From Aristolochia californica (lineage: Eukaryota > Streptophyta > Magnoliopsida > Piperales > Aristolochiaceae), in NCBI GenBank assembly GCA_029961685.1, contig JARWKL010000009.1, positions 12,078,237 to 12,142,236 on the forward strand: DNA of 64,000 nucleotides, given 5' to 3'. Numbering within the stretch: position 1 is the stretch's first letter; every line of letters starts with the position of its first letter. Positions 1 through 10,836 of the stretch are shown one piece after another. The notes under the pieces are model-generated. The model ran no database searches, was not told the DNA's origin, and worked only from the letters and a program-made list of their open reading frames with translations. Both the position numbers and the translations under genes were made by a program.

Positions 1-914
1 TTATCGTTGTTTAAACAAAAACAACCAAGTCACTCGGGTAAAACCGTCCACAAAATTAACAAAATATTGAACCTGAGAAATGTTAGAGACCTTTAAATGG
101 GCCCATACATCAGAATGTATTAATCCAAATAGAGCAGTACTAGTAGTTGTAAGACGAGGATAATATATACTCCTAACATGCTTACTTAATTGACATGCAT
201 CGCAATTGAAATTAGACAAATATTTACGAGATGGAACTAAAGAACGAAGTGATAAGGTAGATGGATGACCAAGCCGGTTGTGCCACAGTTGAGCCTCAGA
301 TGTAGTAGATGAAATAGCAATTACTGGTGGAAGAGTAAAATAGTATATACCCCTTTTTTCATGGCCGCCACCAATTACCAGTTTCGTAGTTAGATCCTAA
401 AATATACACGGAGATGGTGAGAAGGTGACAGAACAATTCAATTATTTGGTTAATTGACTAATGGAGAGAAAATTTAACAGAAATTGAGGAACAAATAACA
501 CATCTTGGAGTGGAATACACGCGGTAAGAGAGGAGGAACCCTTGCCAAGCACTTTGGTTTGGGAACCATTAGCAATAGTGACAAATTTATGAGGAAGACA
601 TGGAGAATGAAGCATGTGTTTGTTACCTGACAAGTGTTCGGAAGCCCCGAAGTCAATGATCCAAGAGGAAGGACTGAGGCAATGGTAGGGGCAGTAGTTG
701 GGCCTGGTGGAGTAGAGGAATGATCCAATAAGGATTTCAGCTTCTGAATTGCAGCATAGTCTTTCGTAGAACTAGTCAACTTCCTTGAATGAGAATCAGT
801 CTTATCCTCCATTTTCTCAACATTAACTAAGGCTGGATTGGTTGTCGCCCAATTAGGCTTGCCATAGAGTTTCCAACATGAATCCACAAGGTGGTTTTGA
901 CCACCATAGTAAGT
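1..914 (-). pseudogene. Ty1/copia polyprotein remnant: zinc knuckle, protease region, GAG-pre-integrase, integrase start
   Basis: This is the polyprotein of a copia LTR retrotransposon, which would make protease and integrase for element replication. Reading leftwards on the minus strand I see a damaged nucleocapsid knuckle (GGQNHLVDSCWKLYGKP near 850-900, with the second Cys replaced by Tyr). Next comes a protease-type segment (VTIANGS, then LQDVLFVPQFLLNLLS-like sequence, 442-633). A GAG-pre-integrase domain follows, with LWHNRLGHPS near 270-300 and CDACQLSKH near 180-195. The integrase begins with HSDVW and FVDGFTRVTW and runs off the left edge. The frame changes several times and stops are present, so it is dead. 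It continues from the gag remnant on its right. Copia identity is confident; no family name is given. Confidence 0.85.
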
Positions 915-1555
915 TCACAATTGAGGCTCAATGCGGGAATGGGTCGGACCTGTTCGACCACCTCTATAGCGGCCTCCTCTTGTATTTTTGTCGCGTCCCT
1001 GAAATGGGGATGATGTACCCCAATTACCAGAGAACATAGCTGATGAAGCATCAATCGGAGAAGAAGGAGATGGATCACAAATTTGTAACAACGTAGCACT
1101 GATGTCATCAAAAGAGAGAAGGGCAGAGGAACTAAGAAGCTGAGTCTTAGCCACCTCTAGATACGACTTAATATTGTTAAGGCAAATAGCCGCTGCTAGG
1201 GCCTCACACTGTTTTTCTTGAACAATAATGTCGGTAGAGTATGGTTGAGTTATTTTCCATTCTTGGAGAAGGCCATGAAACTGGGCCAGAAACTCATGAA
1301 TATTATCTCCTTGTTTGGTAGCCAGCATACTTTGGAAAACATCATACACTCTTTGCAAGGAGGCGGTACTGGAATAGAGGTTAGCACATGTGTCCCAAAT
1401 ATCCTTGAAAGTTTCCAAGTAGACCACATTGTTAGCGACATGCTCTTCTATGCTATTAATAAGCCAACTAATAATCATGTTATCATTTTTGACCCATTTA
1501 TGGTAGACTTCATCTTCTTCATCAATCAGAGGAGGGATTTTGATACCATGACTGA
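915..1555 (-). pseudogene. Ty1/copia gag remnant (UBN2-type), N-terminus cut off
   Basis: This is the capsid (gag) region of the same copia element. The open frame gives about 210 residues of typical copia gag: HKWVKNDNMIISWLINSI, then TFKDIWDTCANLYSS, LATKQGDNIHEFLAQFH, and a Gly/Arg-rich tail (GGRYRGGRTG) before the knuckle. The first 50 or so residues expected of gag are missing. The homology stops at about 1555, exactly where a plus-strand LTR (1556-1929) begins. The open frame runs on to 1682 only because it reads through that LTR in antisense. Gag identity is confident. Confidence 0.85.
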
Positions 1556-1929
1556 TGTTGGAAGATAGCACCCAAACCCACATGACTAAGGAAGGCCCAC
1601 ATATCCAAGTGTGTTGGAAGATGGGCTCAAGCCCATAAGACCAAGGAAGATCCATGCATCCAAGAGATATAGATGACAACATGGTAAATAAAGAGTCATC
1701 TCAAAGAGATGGCATTGATGTAATTAAGTTAAAGTTCCAAAGTTAAAACCCTATAATCTAAGTTAAGGGGTATTATAGTAATACAGTAGTTTCATTAATC
1801 TATAAATAGAGCTTCAAGGGGAGGGTTAGGACATCAAGTCCATAACTTCTTCTTCCTCTAGTTTTCTTCGAATGAGTCTCACTCCTTTTTTCTCCATGAG
1901 CTAAATCCATGGAGTCTTGAAAATCAACA
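1556..1929 (+). mobile_element. 5' LTR of outer family-T element
   Basis: The LTR opens TGTTGGAAGATAG and closes AAATCAACA, and a tRNA-iMet primer-binding site follows at once. It has a TATA-type CTATAAATAGAG near 1800. The first 100 bases or so (accaaggaaggcccacat) match the LTRs at 3907 and 6238; the remainder diverges, so it is a related subfamily. It sits inside the copia gag. A matching 3' LTR was not found. An inverted scrap of the LTR start occurs at about 6903-6926. Confidence 0.75.
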
Positions 1930-1941
1930 TGGTATCAGAGC
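1930..1941 (+). other. Primer-binding site (tRNA-iMet) of outer family-T element
   Basis: TGGTATCAGAGC directly follows the LTR end and is complementary to the 3' end of plant initiator methionine tRNA. It fixes the LTR end and the element's orientation. Confidence 0.85.
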
Positions 1942-3449
1942 TTTAATTTTTAGGACTCGTAGTATGGTTTTTCTTATTCCAAAAAAAGACCCATATTTTT
2001 TTTTCTTTCATCATTCGTATGTTTTCTTCTTTCTTCTTCTTTCTCGTTAGTTTCTTCCCCAAACTATAGCTTTTGATTTTTCAAGTAAAGTTTTTTTTTG
2101 TTCTACCGTTGCCATCCCTTGCCAATGGATTATGGGAATCATTAATCGTATTCAAATATATTGTTGTTGTTGATTATTGGATAATGTTGTGCTTGCTGGT
2201 ACCAAGTTCTTGACAAACTATTTCAAGCACAAGTTCAAGGTTCTGCCTGTTCGAGTGAATAAAAAAATCAAGCTTCTTCTCCGGGATATTACTCTGCAAG
2301 ATATCTCCTCTGTTGGTCTTGCTGATTTATTGCCATTGTTGGAGAAGACGACATTGTCTCGGTGTTTTGAAACTTTCTGAGGCATCGACAAAAAGAGTTT
2401 GATCTTGCTGGTTTGTCGCCATGTTATTCAAAAATCAGAGATCTTCGGGGAAGAAGAAGACTCTATTTCTATTTTTTATTAAATCTGTCGAGCCTTTGGG
2501 AATATCTCTTTGTATCAGTTCTCTGGATTGGTACCGAAGACGACGACTTCTCACGACAAGGAAGTCATTGAGCGTTCCTGCCGATTGCCGTCCGAGACTA
2601 TATTTTTGCTACTTCCTTTTTTGGACAAGTATCTGCCCCACCAACTCTGGTAATCTAACAATCTCTCCGCCATCTTATTGCCATTTCTGGACTATTTCAA
2701 TCGAGAGTTCATTACAGCTTTGGCATTGGGGAAGAAGACGTTCTGTTGCCAGTGCTGCTGTAGTCGAAAATTTTCCTTCTACTGTTGGATATCCTCAGAA
2801 AGATTTTTCAAAAACTCTTCTCCACTGCTATTGCTGATTAATCTGCTGGATTGATTGTTATTCAGAAAGTTTCCCTATGATTTTTTGCTGTTCGGATGGG
2901 GAAGAAGATATTGTAGCAACATTAAAGTTTCTAAGTTAGAAAACTTGCATAATCAAGCGCCTCGCCACGCCCATTCCACCCTACTCGGACCGGGCTGAGT
3001 TCACCCAGCGAACCCAACTCGGTTTTTGACCCATCTCACTGCTGTCGAGCAGCACCAGCATGACTGAGTCAATCTAGACCAACTCGGGCCAAGTCAACTT
3101 GGTCCGGGTCAACTCAGGTTCGGGTCAACCTAACTCGGGCCACTTATTTTTTGCCTCGGTATACATGTCTGGACTAAAGCTTATACATATTTCTATTGCG
3201 ACTCAGATATATTGGTCTACGATTTGACTCGGCATGACTCGATAAATTTTTTTCTCTAGCTGGATTATTACTTTGAAAAATTGATAGATTATTCCTTGGT
3301 CAACATATTATTTGGTACAAATACTTGCATTGGATTATTTTGGTTCGTGTTATATGGGCCCAAACCCATTTCAGCTGCTATTGTGTCTCTTTTGATGAGA
3401 CATTATTATTGAAGGAGAGGTGGCCTCATACCACTATTTATTTGTCCCC

Positions 3450-3735
3450 GTCAAAAATATAAAAAATATTTTCTGTTGGGATTCCTTGACGGAGAAACTT
3501 CCCTGTAAAAAATATCAAATGTCAACGGTTGGAATTCCATGACGGGGGAACTTAATACCCCATAAAAAAATATCAAATATGTCAATGGTAGGAATTCTAT
3601 GATGGAGGAAGTTAATACCTCATGAAAAAAATAAAAAAATGTCAATGGTTGGGATTCCATGACGGAGGAACGGTGGAACTTAATACGCCGTAAAAAATAT
3701 CAAATGTCAAAGGTTGGGACACCATGACAGAGGAA
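3450..3735 (+). repeat. Tandem repeat, about 57-68 bp unit, five copies
   Basis: Five diverged units each contain ggttgggattccatgacgg, then aggaacttaata, then taaaaaatatcaaatgtcaa. They lie inside the outer family-T internal region. A shorter relative with two units (ccatgagagtcggtgcc) is at about 5745-5865 in the nested copy. Unit lengths differ, so the array has decayed. Confidence 0.75.
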
Positions 3736-3906
3736 CTTATTATTAAATTTATGTTACTTTTCCCCATTAATGTCATATATTACTCTACCACTTGAGAGTC
3801 GTTGTCCTGTGGAGGGACACGGTGGTGGAGGTGGACACTTCAGAGCAATGTCGATAGACACACTACCTACAGAAGACGGGTTGTGCCCTCCATCCAGCAT
3901 GAGTTA

Positions 3907-4358
3907 TATTGGAAGATAGGTCCAAGCCCACACAACCAAGGAAGGCCCACATATCTAAGAGTATTATAAGATGGGCCACACGAGCAAAGAAGGCCCACAA
4001 GATGGGCCTAAGCACATAAGAAGTAGGACCCACCATGATTACCACAAGCTGGCATCCTTATCACACAAGTTGGAAGATCAAGAAAGACTCACAAATGCAT
4101 CTTTATCTTATGGTCACGTCCTAGAAGAGTGCTAGTTTGAGTTATGTTTATCTTTTATCTATATTGAGTTATTTAATTATGCTAGGACTTATCTTTAAGT
4201 GTTAGAGTTTGGGTGTAATTGGGACAAAGGTAGTTTTATTGTAATTGGACTCTACTACCTTCCTCTATTATAAATAGAGGTTTTATGTACTCTGATTATA
4301 ATAAGTTAATGAAGTTAATGAAGTTAATGAAGTATTTATTTTTTCCATAAATTCAAAA
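3907..4358 (+). repeat. Left LTR of nested family-T element
   Basis: It starts TATTGGAAG (the right LTR has TGTTGGAAG) and ends ATTCAAAA (right LTR ATTCAACA). TATA-like sequence attataaatagagg lies near 4270. A triplicated gttaatgaa near 4306-4330, present in fewer copies in the right LTR, shows small slippage after insertion. Confidence 0.9.
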
Positions 4359-4373
4359 TGGTATCAGTGTGGG
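4359..4373 (+). other. Primer-binding site of nested family-T element
   Basis: TGGTATCAGTGTGGG follows the left LTR. It agrees with the iMet-type TGGTATCAGAGC except near its 3' side, consistent with decay. Confidence 0.7.
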
Positions 4374-6237
4374 TTCTGTGAATTGATTTGTTCAACCAAC
4401 AAAGATAATGAGATATTTTTCTCTAAACCCTAAACCCTAAGTCTAGGTTTGTTGTTTTTTTTCAGTTCCTACACATGTAGTTTTATTTGCGTTTTTTAAC
4501 TCAATAATTAGATTTTCATATTTCAAATTATATATTTACAGAAATATATTTGAGTCTACTTTCCAAGGAAAAATTATTTTTTCCAATTGGAGTTATATAC
4601 AGAGAGATATTGATATTTGAATGAGAAAAAGGTCAGATTACAAAATGGTTCGAGCAGCAGAAAAAATCTTCAAATTCCGAGGTATTTTATGGTATCAAGA
4701 ACTAGACTTTATATGGAGAAATATATATCAAAAGAACTATCTGTAAGTATATTAATTTACCTAATCAACCAATTTTTTATCTGATTTATCTAAAAAGATA
4801 AATCAATATTGGAAACAGCAAAGGTTCGATTGAAAAAGAATTTCAAGCAGCAATAGAAAGCTTCAACTTCCGAGGTATTTTTTGCTATCAAGAAAGAGAC
4901 TTTATATGGAGAATTATATATCAAAAGAAAGATATGTAAGTATATTTTCTTACCTATTTAACCAATTTTTGGTATGATGTTTTTTTAAGGAGATATTGAT
5001 CTTGGAATAGTTAATGGTCATTTTGGAAAAAAAGGAGAAACAGTAATTAGTTCGGCCAGATGATAAAGATAGAAATCTATTAGATTATTTATCTTCTGAT
5101 AATTATATTTTATGAAGTGAAGTTAAACTTGGATGAAATTTATTTAATTCTAGTTTCAGAAGGAGAAAGTTTCATGTCAATTTGATCTATATTTAAAGAT
5201 ATATTCGCATTGGAAGAATCAAAGGTCATTCTGGTATTCTGTTGTATTGAAAAATTCGAATTTATGCCAATTGTTTTGCATCACTTTTTGAGTTGATATA
5301 TCAGGAAAATATCTCACTTCTCCTTGGTTTTAGAGCTTATCTATACATCTATGTTATTTGGGCTTATGGCTGCATCTATGATATTTGGTTCAAGCTGGGA
5401 TCACTGCCATTACCTCCTAGCTTGAGGGGGAGAAGTAGAAAAAGTACAAGAAAGAGGTATTTTATTCCATATATTGTGGATAAGTTTATGTGACCAAAAT
5501 ATTCAAGAAAGGGGATGCACAAAAGATGAAGCTTCTGCATCTAAGAAAAAGTATTTATATTGGATTATGATTATTTCATGGGTCCTTCTACAAGATTTAT
5601 TATTTTGGTTTGTGTTATATGAGTTGGAAGATGGTCGTGTTATATTTAGCTACAGTTATTATGTCTCTTTGGGGACATTATTATTGAAGAAGAGGTGGCC
5701 TCAGTACCTTTTCTCATACCATAATTTATTTGACTCTAAAAAATATCACAGTTGACACCATGAGAGTCGGTGCCCAGATTGGGACACCATGATAAATTTA
5801 ACTCTCAAAAATATCATGGTTGGGATACCATGAGAGTCAGTGTCCGGATTGGGACACAATTATAAATAAACCCACTTCCCCCCCTGTAATGGCTTTTATT
5901 ACTCCTACCACTTGAGAGTCGTTGTCCTGTGGAGGGACACGGTGGTGGATACTTTAGAGGAATGCCGATAGACACACTACCTATAGAAGACGGAGTGTGC
6001 CCTACATCTAGCATTTGGACTGGAGTATGGAGCAATGTCTTACCGGCTTGGAGTGATTTTTATTCTTAGTTATAATATGCCAACAAGGCCTTATTGAAGG
6101 ACGTAATAATGTGAGGGGGAGTGTCGGAAGATGAAGGCATATTGAAAGATGTGTTATTTTATACAAAAAGATTCTATACATAATTTGTAGCAAGTTGGGA
6201 GTTCACGTTGTTCTCTCACCCCCAGCTTGAGGGGTAG

Positions 6238-6678
6238 TGTTGGAAGATAGGCCCAAGTCCACATGACCAAGGAAGGCCCACATATTTAAGAGTATTATAA
6301 GATGGACCACACGACCAAAGAAGGCCCACAATATGGGCCCAAACACATAAGAAGTAGGACTCACCATGATTACCACAAGTTGTCATCCTTATCACATAAG
6401 TTAGAAGATCAAGAAGGACTCACAAAGGCATCTTTATATTATGGTCACGTCCTAGAAGAGTTCTAGTTTGAGTTATATATGTCTTTTATCTATATTGAGT
6501 TATTTAATTATGCTAGGACTTATTTTTAAGTGTTAGAGTTTAGGTGTAATTGAAACAAAGGTGGTTTTAATATAATTGGACTCTACTACCTTCCTTTATT
6601 GTAAATAGAGGTTTATGTACTCTGATTATAATAAGTTAATGAAGTCAATGAAGTATTTTGTTTTCCATAAATTCAACA
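6238..6678 (+). repeat. Right LTR of nested family-T element
   Basis: The LTR keeps canonical TG...CA ends and closely matches 3907-4358, including the two gatggaccacac/aaagaaggcccaca blocks and the tattgtaaatagagg core. It is followed by the target duplication AGTTA. Confidence 0.9.
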
Positions 6679-6683
6679 AGTTA

Positions 6684-8049
6684 AGACTGGAGTATGGAGA
6701 GATGTCTTAGCGGCTAGGAGTGATTTACTCTCACTGATATTATGCCTGCTATGCCTCATGAATGAGAGCACCAGTGTGAGGGTTACAACTCAATATATGA
6801 AAAGACATACTAAGATAAATGTATTTATATCTTCATGTCATCCTTATGGAACATACCATAAATAACCACTTTGCCATCCTTATGCTTCTAGCTTTGAGAT
6901 TGTGGGCTTGAGCCCATCTTCCAACAACTTTATATTTCATTGAAATGCTAGTAGGGGTCAGAGAACCACAAAGAGCAGCTTCTATAGTCTTTGATCTGTA
7001 GAATGTAGAACAATGTCTTAAAAACATACTCCATTTATAGAAAGAGAAACTCTCTGGGCACAAATGCTACACAAAAAATTGGTAACCCAAATTTCCAATG
7101 CAAGCTATCACATTTTAAATTGTAAAAGAAATCACACGTGAGGGCAACACCTAACTACTGAAGCATGAGATGGACTAAAGAAAAGAGGTTTTATTTCTCA
7201 TAAACCAGATTGGCACAAACCTCAAGACACAACTGAAAGCTCAAAACATCACATACTCTAAGGAGAATGAACACACTATTCTTCATGTCCTTTTCATTAA
7301 TTCTTGGTAGATAGACTTTGAAAACTTGTTGTAGATAGATTGAAATCAGTTTCATCTATTCTTGTATTTAGATTGAAATCAAAACTAAATTTATCAGATT
7401 GAATGACAATCATATTCATAGAGTAATTATGAAACAAGAACTTTTTTCAACACAATAGAAAAGAACTCAACTTTGTAACTTAAATCTCTTTTTGGACATT
7501 TTCTTAAACCAGAATTTTGTTCAAATTTTGACACTAAACCAAAATAAACTCTCCTTAATAACATTAAAACAGAAAATCCAAGACAACTAGAAAATCCGAG
7601 ATTCAATAAAGAAGACTAGTTTTTGTAAGATGTTCGGTAACATCCATTCCCTCAATCACATTATTTACTAAAAATCGAAGACAAATCTGAGAATCAATAA
7701 AGAAGACTAGTTTTCTTAAGATGTTTTGTAACATCAATTTTCACTATTACTATTTGTGAATTTACTGGTTGTTAGTTTACCTAAGATATCCACAAAAAGT
7801 CACTAAACTAATTTTAAAAAGATATTAGTTGTTTCTGTCCTTTAAGTGGTGTGATTGCCTTGAAACAATATCATACCAGCCCAAGAAAAATATTCTAACA
7901 AAACACAACTACTACAAGATCACAAAGAAGTTAATTGGGGAGATGATAAATCTTTGTGGTTTATAAGAGCACAAAGAAGTTAAATAGGGAGAAGATAAAT
8001 CTCTGTGGTTTATAAGACTGAAAGTGGTGTCACAAACAAGACCCATATT
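6684..8049. other. Intergenic stretch with family-T remnant and small local duplications
   Basis: The first 70 bases or so continue the outer family-T internal sequence. At 6903-6926 an inverted scrap of LTR start (gcccatcttccaaca) occurs. Two local tandem duplications are visible: about 7592-7648 with 7684-7735 (sharing caataaagaagactagtttt), and about 7923-7975 with 7976-8025 (sharing gataaatct and gtggtttataaga). I see no gene or conserved domain. Confidence 0.5.
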
Positions 8050-8054
8050 TCCCT

Positions 8055-8495
8055 TGTTGGGTGGGAAAAATTCCCACATTGAAAAATGACAAAAAAATTT
8101 AATGGTTAATATGGTTGAGTAATATGCCTCATAAGTGGCTAGTTATTTTGGGATGGAACCAGAGACTCATCCTAACACCCAATAGTATTATCAAAGCAAG
8201 TTGTGTGCGCAGGCTGAGGCCCAATTTGTGTTCCCTAAATTGTCTCTGTGTTGTGGGTTCCATATGAGGTATGAGTGTATATTATGGGCTACATGAAGTA
8301 GAAGTTTGTGCTCCCCGTTGAGGGTTTGTGTCCACGTTTCAAGCCAGTTATTTGTAAAGTTTGGACGTGAGCAGAGTATCAAGTGGGAAAAGTCTTACAT
8401 TGAAAAATGGGAAGTAAAGTTAATGGGTTATATGGTTGAACAATAGGTCTCCTAAGTAGTTAGTCATTTTGGGTGGAAGTAGGCTCAACCCAACA
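8055..8495 (+). mobile_element. TRIM-type miniature LTR retrotransposon, 441 bp
   Basis: Two direct repeats of about 120 bp (8055-8177 and 8377-8495) share gggaaaa, ttacattgaaaaatg, atatggttga and tagtcattttggg. The left repeat starts TGTTGGG, both end in AACA, and a 5-bp target duplication TCCCT lies at 8050-8054 and 8496-8500. After the left repeat, tagtattatcaaagcaag looks like a decayed iMet PBS. The internal 200 bp has no coding capacity. These are the hallmarks of terminal-repeat retrotransposons in miniature. It lies just downstream of the PDS5-like pseudogene. Confidence 0.8.
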
Positions 8496-8575
8496 TCCCT
8501 CAATGGCAAAGTTAAAAAATAAGTAAGTACTATAGAATAAAATCCAATGTAAATTCAGTAAAGCAAAGAACATAC

Positions 8576-10778
8576 CTGAAATCTTTGTCATAGAGGCATC
8601 TCAATACCTTGCCCGACATCTAGTCAAAGTCATTAGAACTGACTGATCCATCAGAATACTTTAAACAATAGACGCTATATAGTTCAGCTAGACTCTCCAT
8701 AGTGTACCTTTTGACAAGCAACTGAAATGTTGGGAAAGGAGTTATCTACTGAAGCTAACAAATAGAAAATAAGAAAAAACAATCAAGTACCGATTTGTCT
8801 CAAAGGCGCTCTGCAACAAGTCTAGACGTCTCAGCTGGAATAGATATCAACTTGAGACAAGCTAAATCATAAATTGCGGCCACAACTTGCTTTCAAAAAT
8901 TTTCATCATAGTTTAACAGCCTATCAGATAAGGCAGTTGGAAAATATCCATCTGTTGAATTTAGGATCCCTTTTCCAATATTCTGAGCAAGGGAAGAGAG
9001 AAAGAAAAAGGAGAAAAGGGGAAGAAGGCTCTCGGGTAGAGAGAAGAAGAGAAGAGGAACAAGGTGTGTGGCAAGCAAAGAGAGAGAGATTTACTCAAGA
9101 GAGAATTGTAGAACTTGATTAATTCCAAGTTACAACACCTCTATTTATAGTAGAGGAAGTGATAAAATTCTTATACAATTAGCCTTTAAATGTCCTAATT
9201 ACATTCCAACTCTAACTCTCTAAGATAAGTTTATCATGAAAGGATAACACAATCTAATAGAGTTCTAATATAAGTTGAACTATAACTCTTCTTCAACAAT
9301 GTGGAAATAAGGGAGGAGGCCTGCTCGTGGCCTTATCCTTGTGGGTCCCACATGATCTTCCAGCTCATATTGATAAGATTCCAGCTCATGGTATCTTTGT
9401 GGGTCCCACTTGATCTTCAAGTCTTCTAACTCATTTCAGCTTGTGCTTTTTATCTTCTTAACTCGTGCTAGCTTGGGTGAGGACTCTTCTTGACATCCCA
9501 CGTCCTCAGGGTGGGTCCCACATTGTAACACCATCTAGGAAAAAAAGTACAAAATAAAGAATCAATAAACACCACAAGATCCATCTTTCTGCAACAAAAA
9601 CATGGTGCAGAGGGTAGAAAACTTTCCCTACCAATTATGTGAGCAGCTTCAACTCGTGAAAGATTGGAAAGTATACAATCTTTCACATGCTCGATCACAG
9701 AAATACAAACTTCGACAAGTTTGTCTGTCAATTTCTTCAGAAATTCAGAGAATAAAGGCTGAAAAGTTTCAGAGATAGCATGTCCAGGCAAACTAAATAG
9801 TTCACCAAGTAGCTTTACTGCTTTCAAATGCACATTTAATTCATCTGTCTGCAAATAAGAATATTCAAAAGGAAAACCATTTCAGATTGATAATCTTGAA
9901 AAATGAGTTTAAGAAGTTTAAAGGCGAAAAGAGCAAGTTAGATCGATTAAATCCATTTCAAATGCCATAGCTTTGAATGCACCAAAGATACAAGTATGAG
10001 ATTAGAATGGGTACCAACAATTCTTCCATAAGGTATGGAATGATGCCTGAGAGAATGTGAAGAGCGGATTCATATAAATCATAAATAACATCATGGTAGT
10101 TGAGCTGACCATTCTGCACAATGGTATCTCTAGATATTGATGACAAAACAAACTGCTTTATGCAAGGTTCCAATTTTCCTGCACAATGTTGTATAACATT
10201 CATTGCAAGCATCTGTGCAGCCATAGAAATATCCTAACATCACAAATTCCACAAAATAAAATACGTTAAAAAGAGGTTGCGAGAGAAGTATTGTCTTAAA
10301 CGTGAGACTAGATGAGGATTGCATTTTTAAATGTGCACCATGACCAGTGTCACAAGATATTTAAAAACAAAAAACAAAGGGAGAGATTAACAAGAACAAG
10401 AACTCACACTTTTCTCCTGGCCTAGTACAAACAATATATTAAGTAAGAGTTTGTTTGGAACATCCTCACTCTCATAAAAAAAGAAGCACCATAATTGTCT
10501 GCATAGAAGTAAGGCATTTTCCCGATGATCATCACTGCATACACGATCAGGTCAATATGAGAAGTTACATTAATCCTCCCATTCTTGTCAAGAGAAACAA
10601 GATATTTAAAAACAAAAAACAAAGGGAGAGATAAACAAGAACAAGAACTCACACTTTTCTGCTTGCTTAGTACAGACAATATATTAAGTAAGAGTTTGTT
10701 CGGAACATCCTCACTCTCATCTAAAAGAAGCACCATAATTGTCTGCATAGACGTAAGGCATTTTCCCGATGATCATCA
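8576..10778 (-). pseudogene. PDS5: PDS5-like sister-chromatid cohesion cofactor, partial pseudogene
   Basis: PDS5 is a nuclear HEAT-repeat protein that binds cohesin. Exons with plausible splice sites are visible on the minus strand. They are: 10653-10778 and its duplicate 10408-10534 (VLLLDESEDVPNKLLL); 10015-10233 (AMNVIQHCAGKLEP, then VIYDLYESALHILSGIIPY); about 9633-9848 (LKAVKLLGELFSLPG, ETFQPLFSEFLKKLTDK); about 8791-8940 (LSDRLLNYDEN, KQVVAAIYDLAC, LVAERL); and 8576-8721 (YTMESLAELYSVYCLK, GKVLRCLYDKDF). The order matches plant PDS5. Premature stops interrupt three places: two fit CGA to TGA, and one replaces Trp. Both exon duplicates share a one-base frameshift before MQTIM, and a solo LTR splits the 9633/8940 intron. 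It covers only a middle part of the N-terminal half of the family. The introns show a genomic, not retroposed, copy. Confidence 0.85.
8953..9530 (-). mobile_element. Solo LTR, 578 bp, inside the PDS5-like pseudogene
   Basis: The LTR has TG...CA ends (minus strand TGTTACAATG ... AAATTCAACA) and a perfect 5-bp target duplication CCATC at 8948-8952 and 9531-9535. A TATA-like CTATAAATAGAGG on the minus strand near 9150 sets the orientation. There is no second LTR or internal region, as expected after LTR-LTR recombination. Removing it restores a short intron. Confidence 0.9.
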
Positions 10779-10836
10779 CTGCATACACAATGAGATCAAT
10801 ATGAGAAGTTACATTAATCCTCCTATCCTTGTCAAG
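10352..10836 (-). repeat. Tandem duplication (245-bp period) of a PDS5-like exon with flanking intron
   Basis: Two adjacent units begin acaagatatttaaaaac at 10352 and 10597. Each carries the same exon (splice acceptor tatgcag, donor gtgagttc) plus intron on both sides. The first unit has an extra run of A (cataaaaaaagaag) that breaks the frame further. Both units carry the same upstream one-base frameshift, so that lesion came before the duplication. Confidence 0.85.

Larger units (their letters stand above)
1930..3901 (+). mobile_element. Internal region of outer family-T element, no recognisable coding domain
   Basis: The stretch runs from the PBS to the target site of the nested element. 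Open frames are short and I recognise no gag or pol motif, so the element looks non-autonomous. Its right part (about 3358-3901) matches the internal region of the younger copy at about 5605-6016: the same ttattattgaaggagaggtggcctca block and the same gagagtcgttgtcctgtgg block. That shows they are one family. A GC-richer patch at 2950-3150 has degenerate copies of actcgggccaagtcaac. The internal sequence resumes after the insertion at 6684 with gactggagtatgga. Confidence 0.6.
3907..6678 (+). mobile_element. Complete non-autonomous LTR retrotransposon (family T, nested copy)
   Basis: This 2.77-kb element has two similar LTRs (3907-4358 and 6238-6678). An iMet-type PBS lies right after the left LTR and a purine tract (agcttgaggggtag) right before the right LTR. 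A perfect 5-bp target duplication AGTTA (3902-3906 and 6679-6683) flanks it. The internal 1.9 kb has no gag, protease, RT or integrase motif, so mobilisation must have been in trans, probably by a copia element judging from the PPT style. It holds a ctaaaccctaaaccctaa stretch near 4420 and a diverged internal duplication (about 4655-4760 and 4850-4970, sharing ttccgaggtatttt and gactttatatggaga). It is inserted in an older copy of its own family. Confidence 0.9.

Noticed and set aside
915..1682. A 255-codon copia gag including its N-terminus
   Set aside because: The first 40 or so residues are antisense of the family-T LTR (1556-1682); true gag ends at about 1555.
4415..4442. Telomere-like ctaaaccctaaaccctaa as an interstitial telomere
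   Set aside because: Only about three units, at the start of a retrotransposon leader; short telo-boxes are common in plant 5' sequences.
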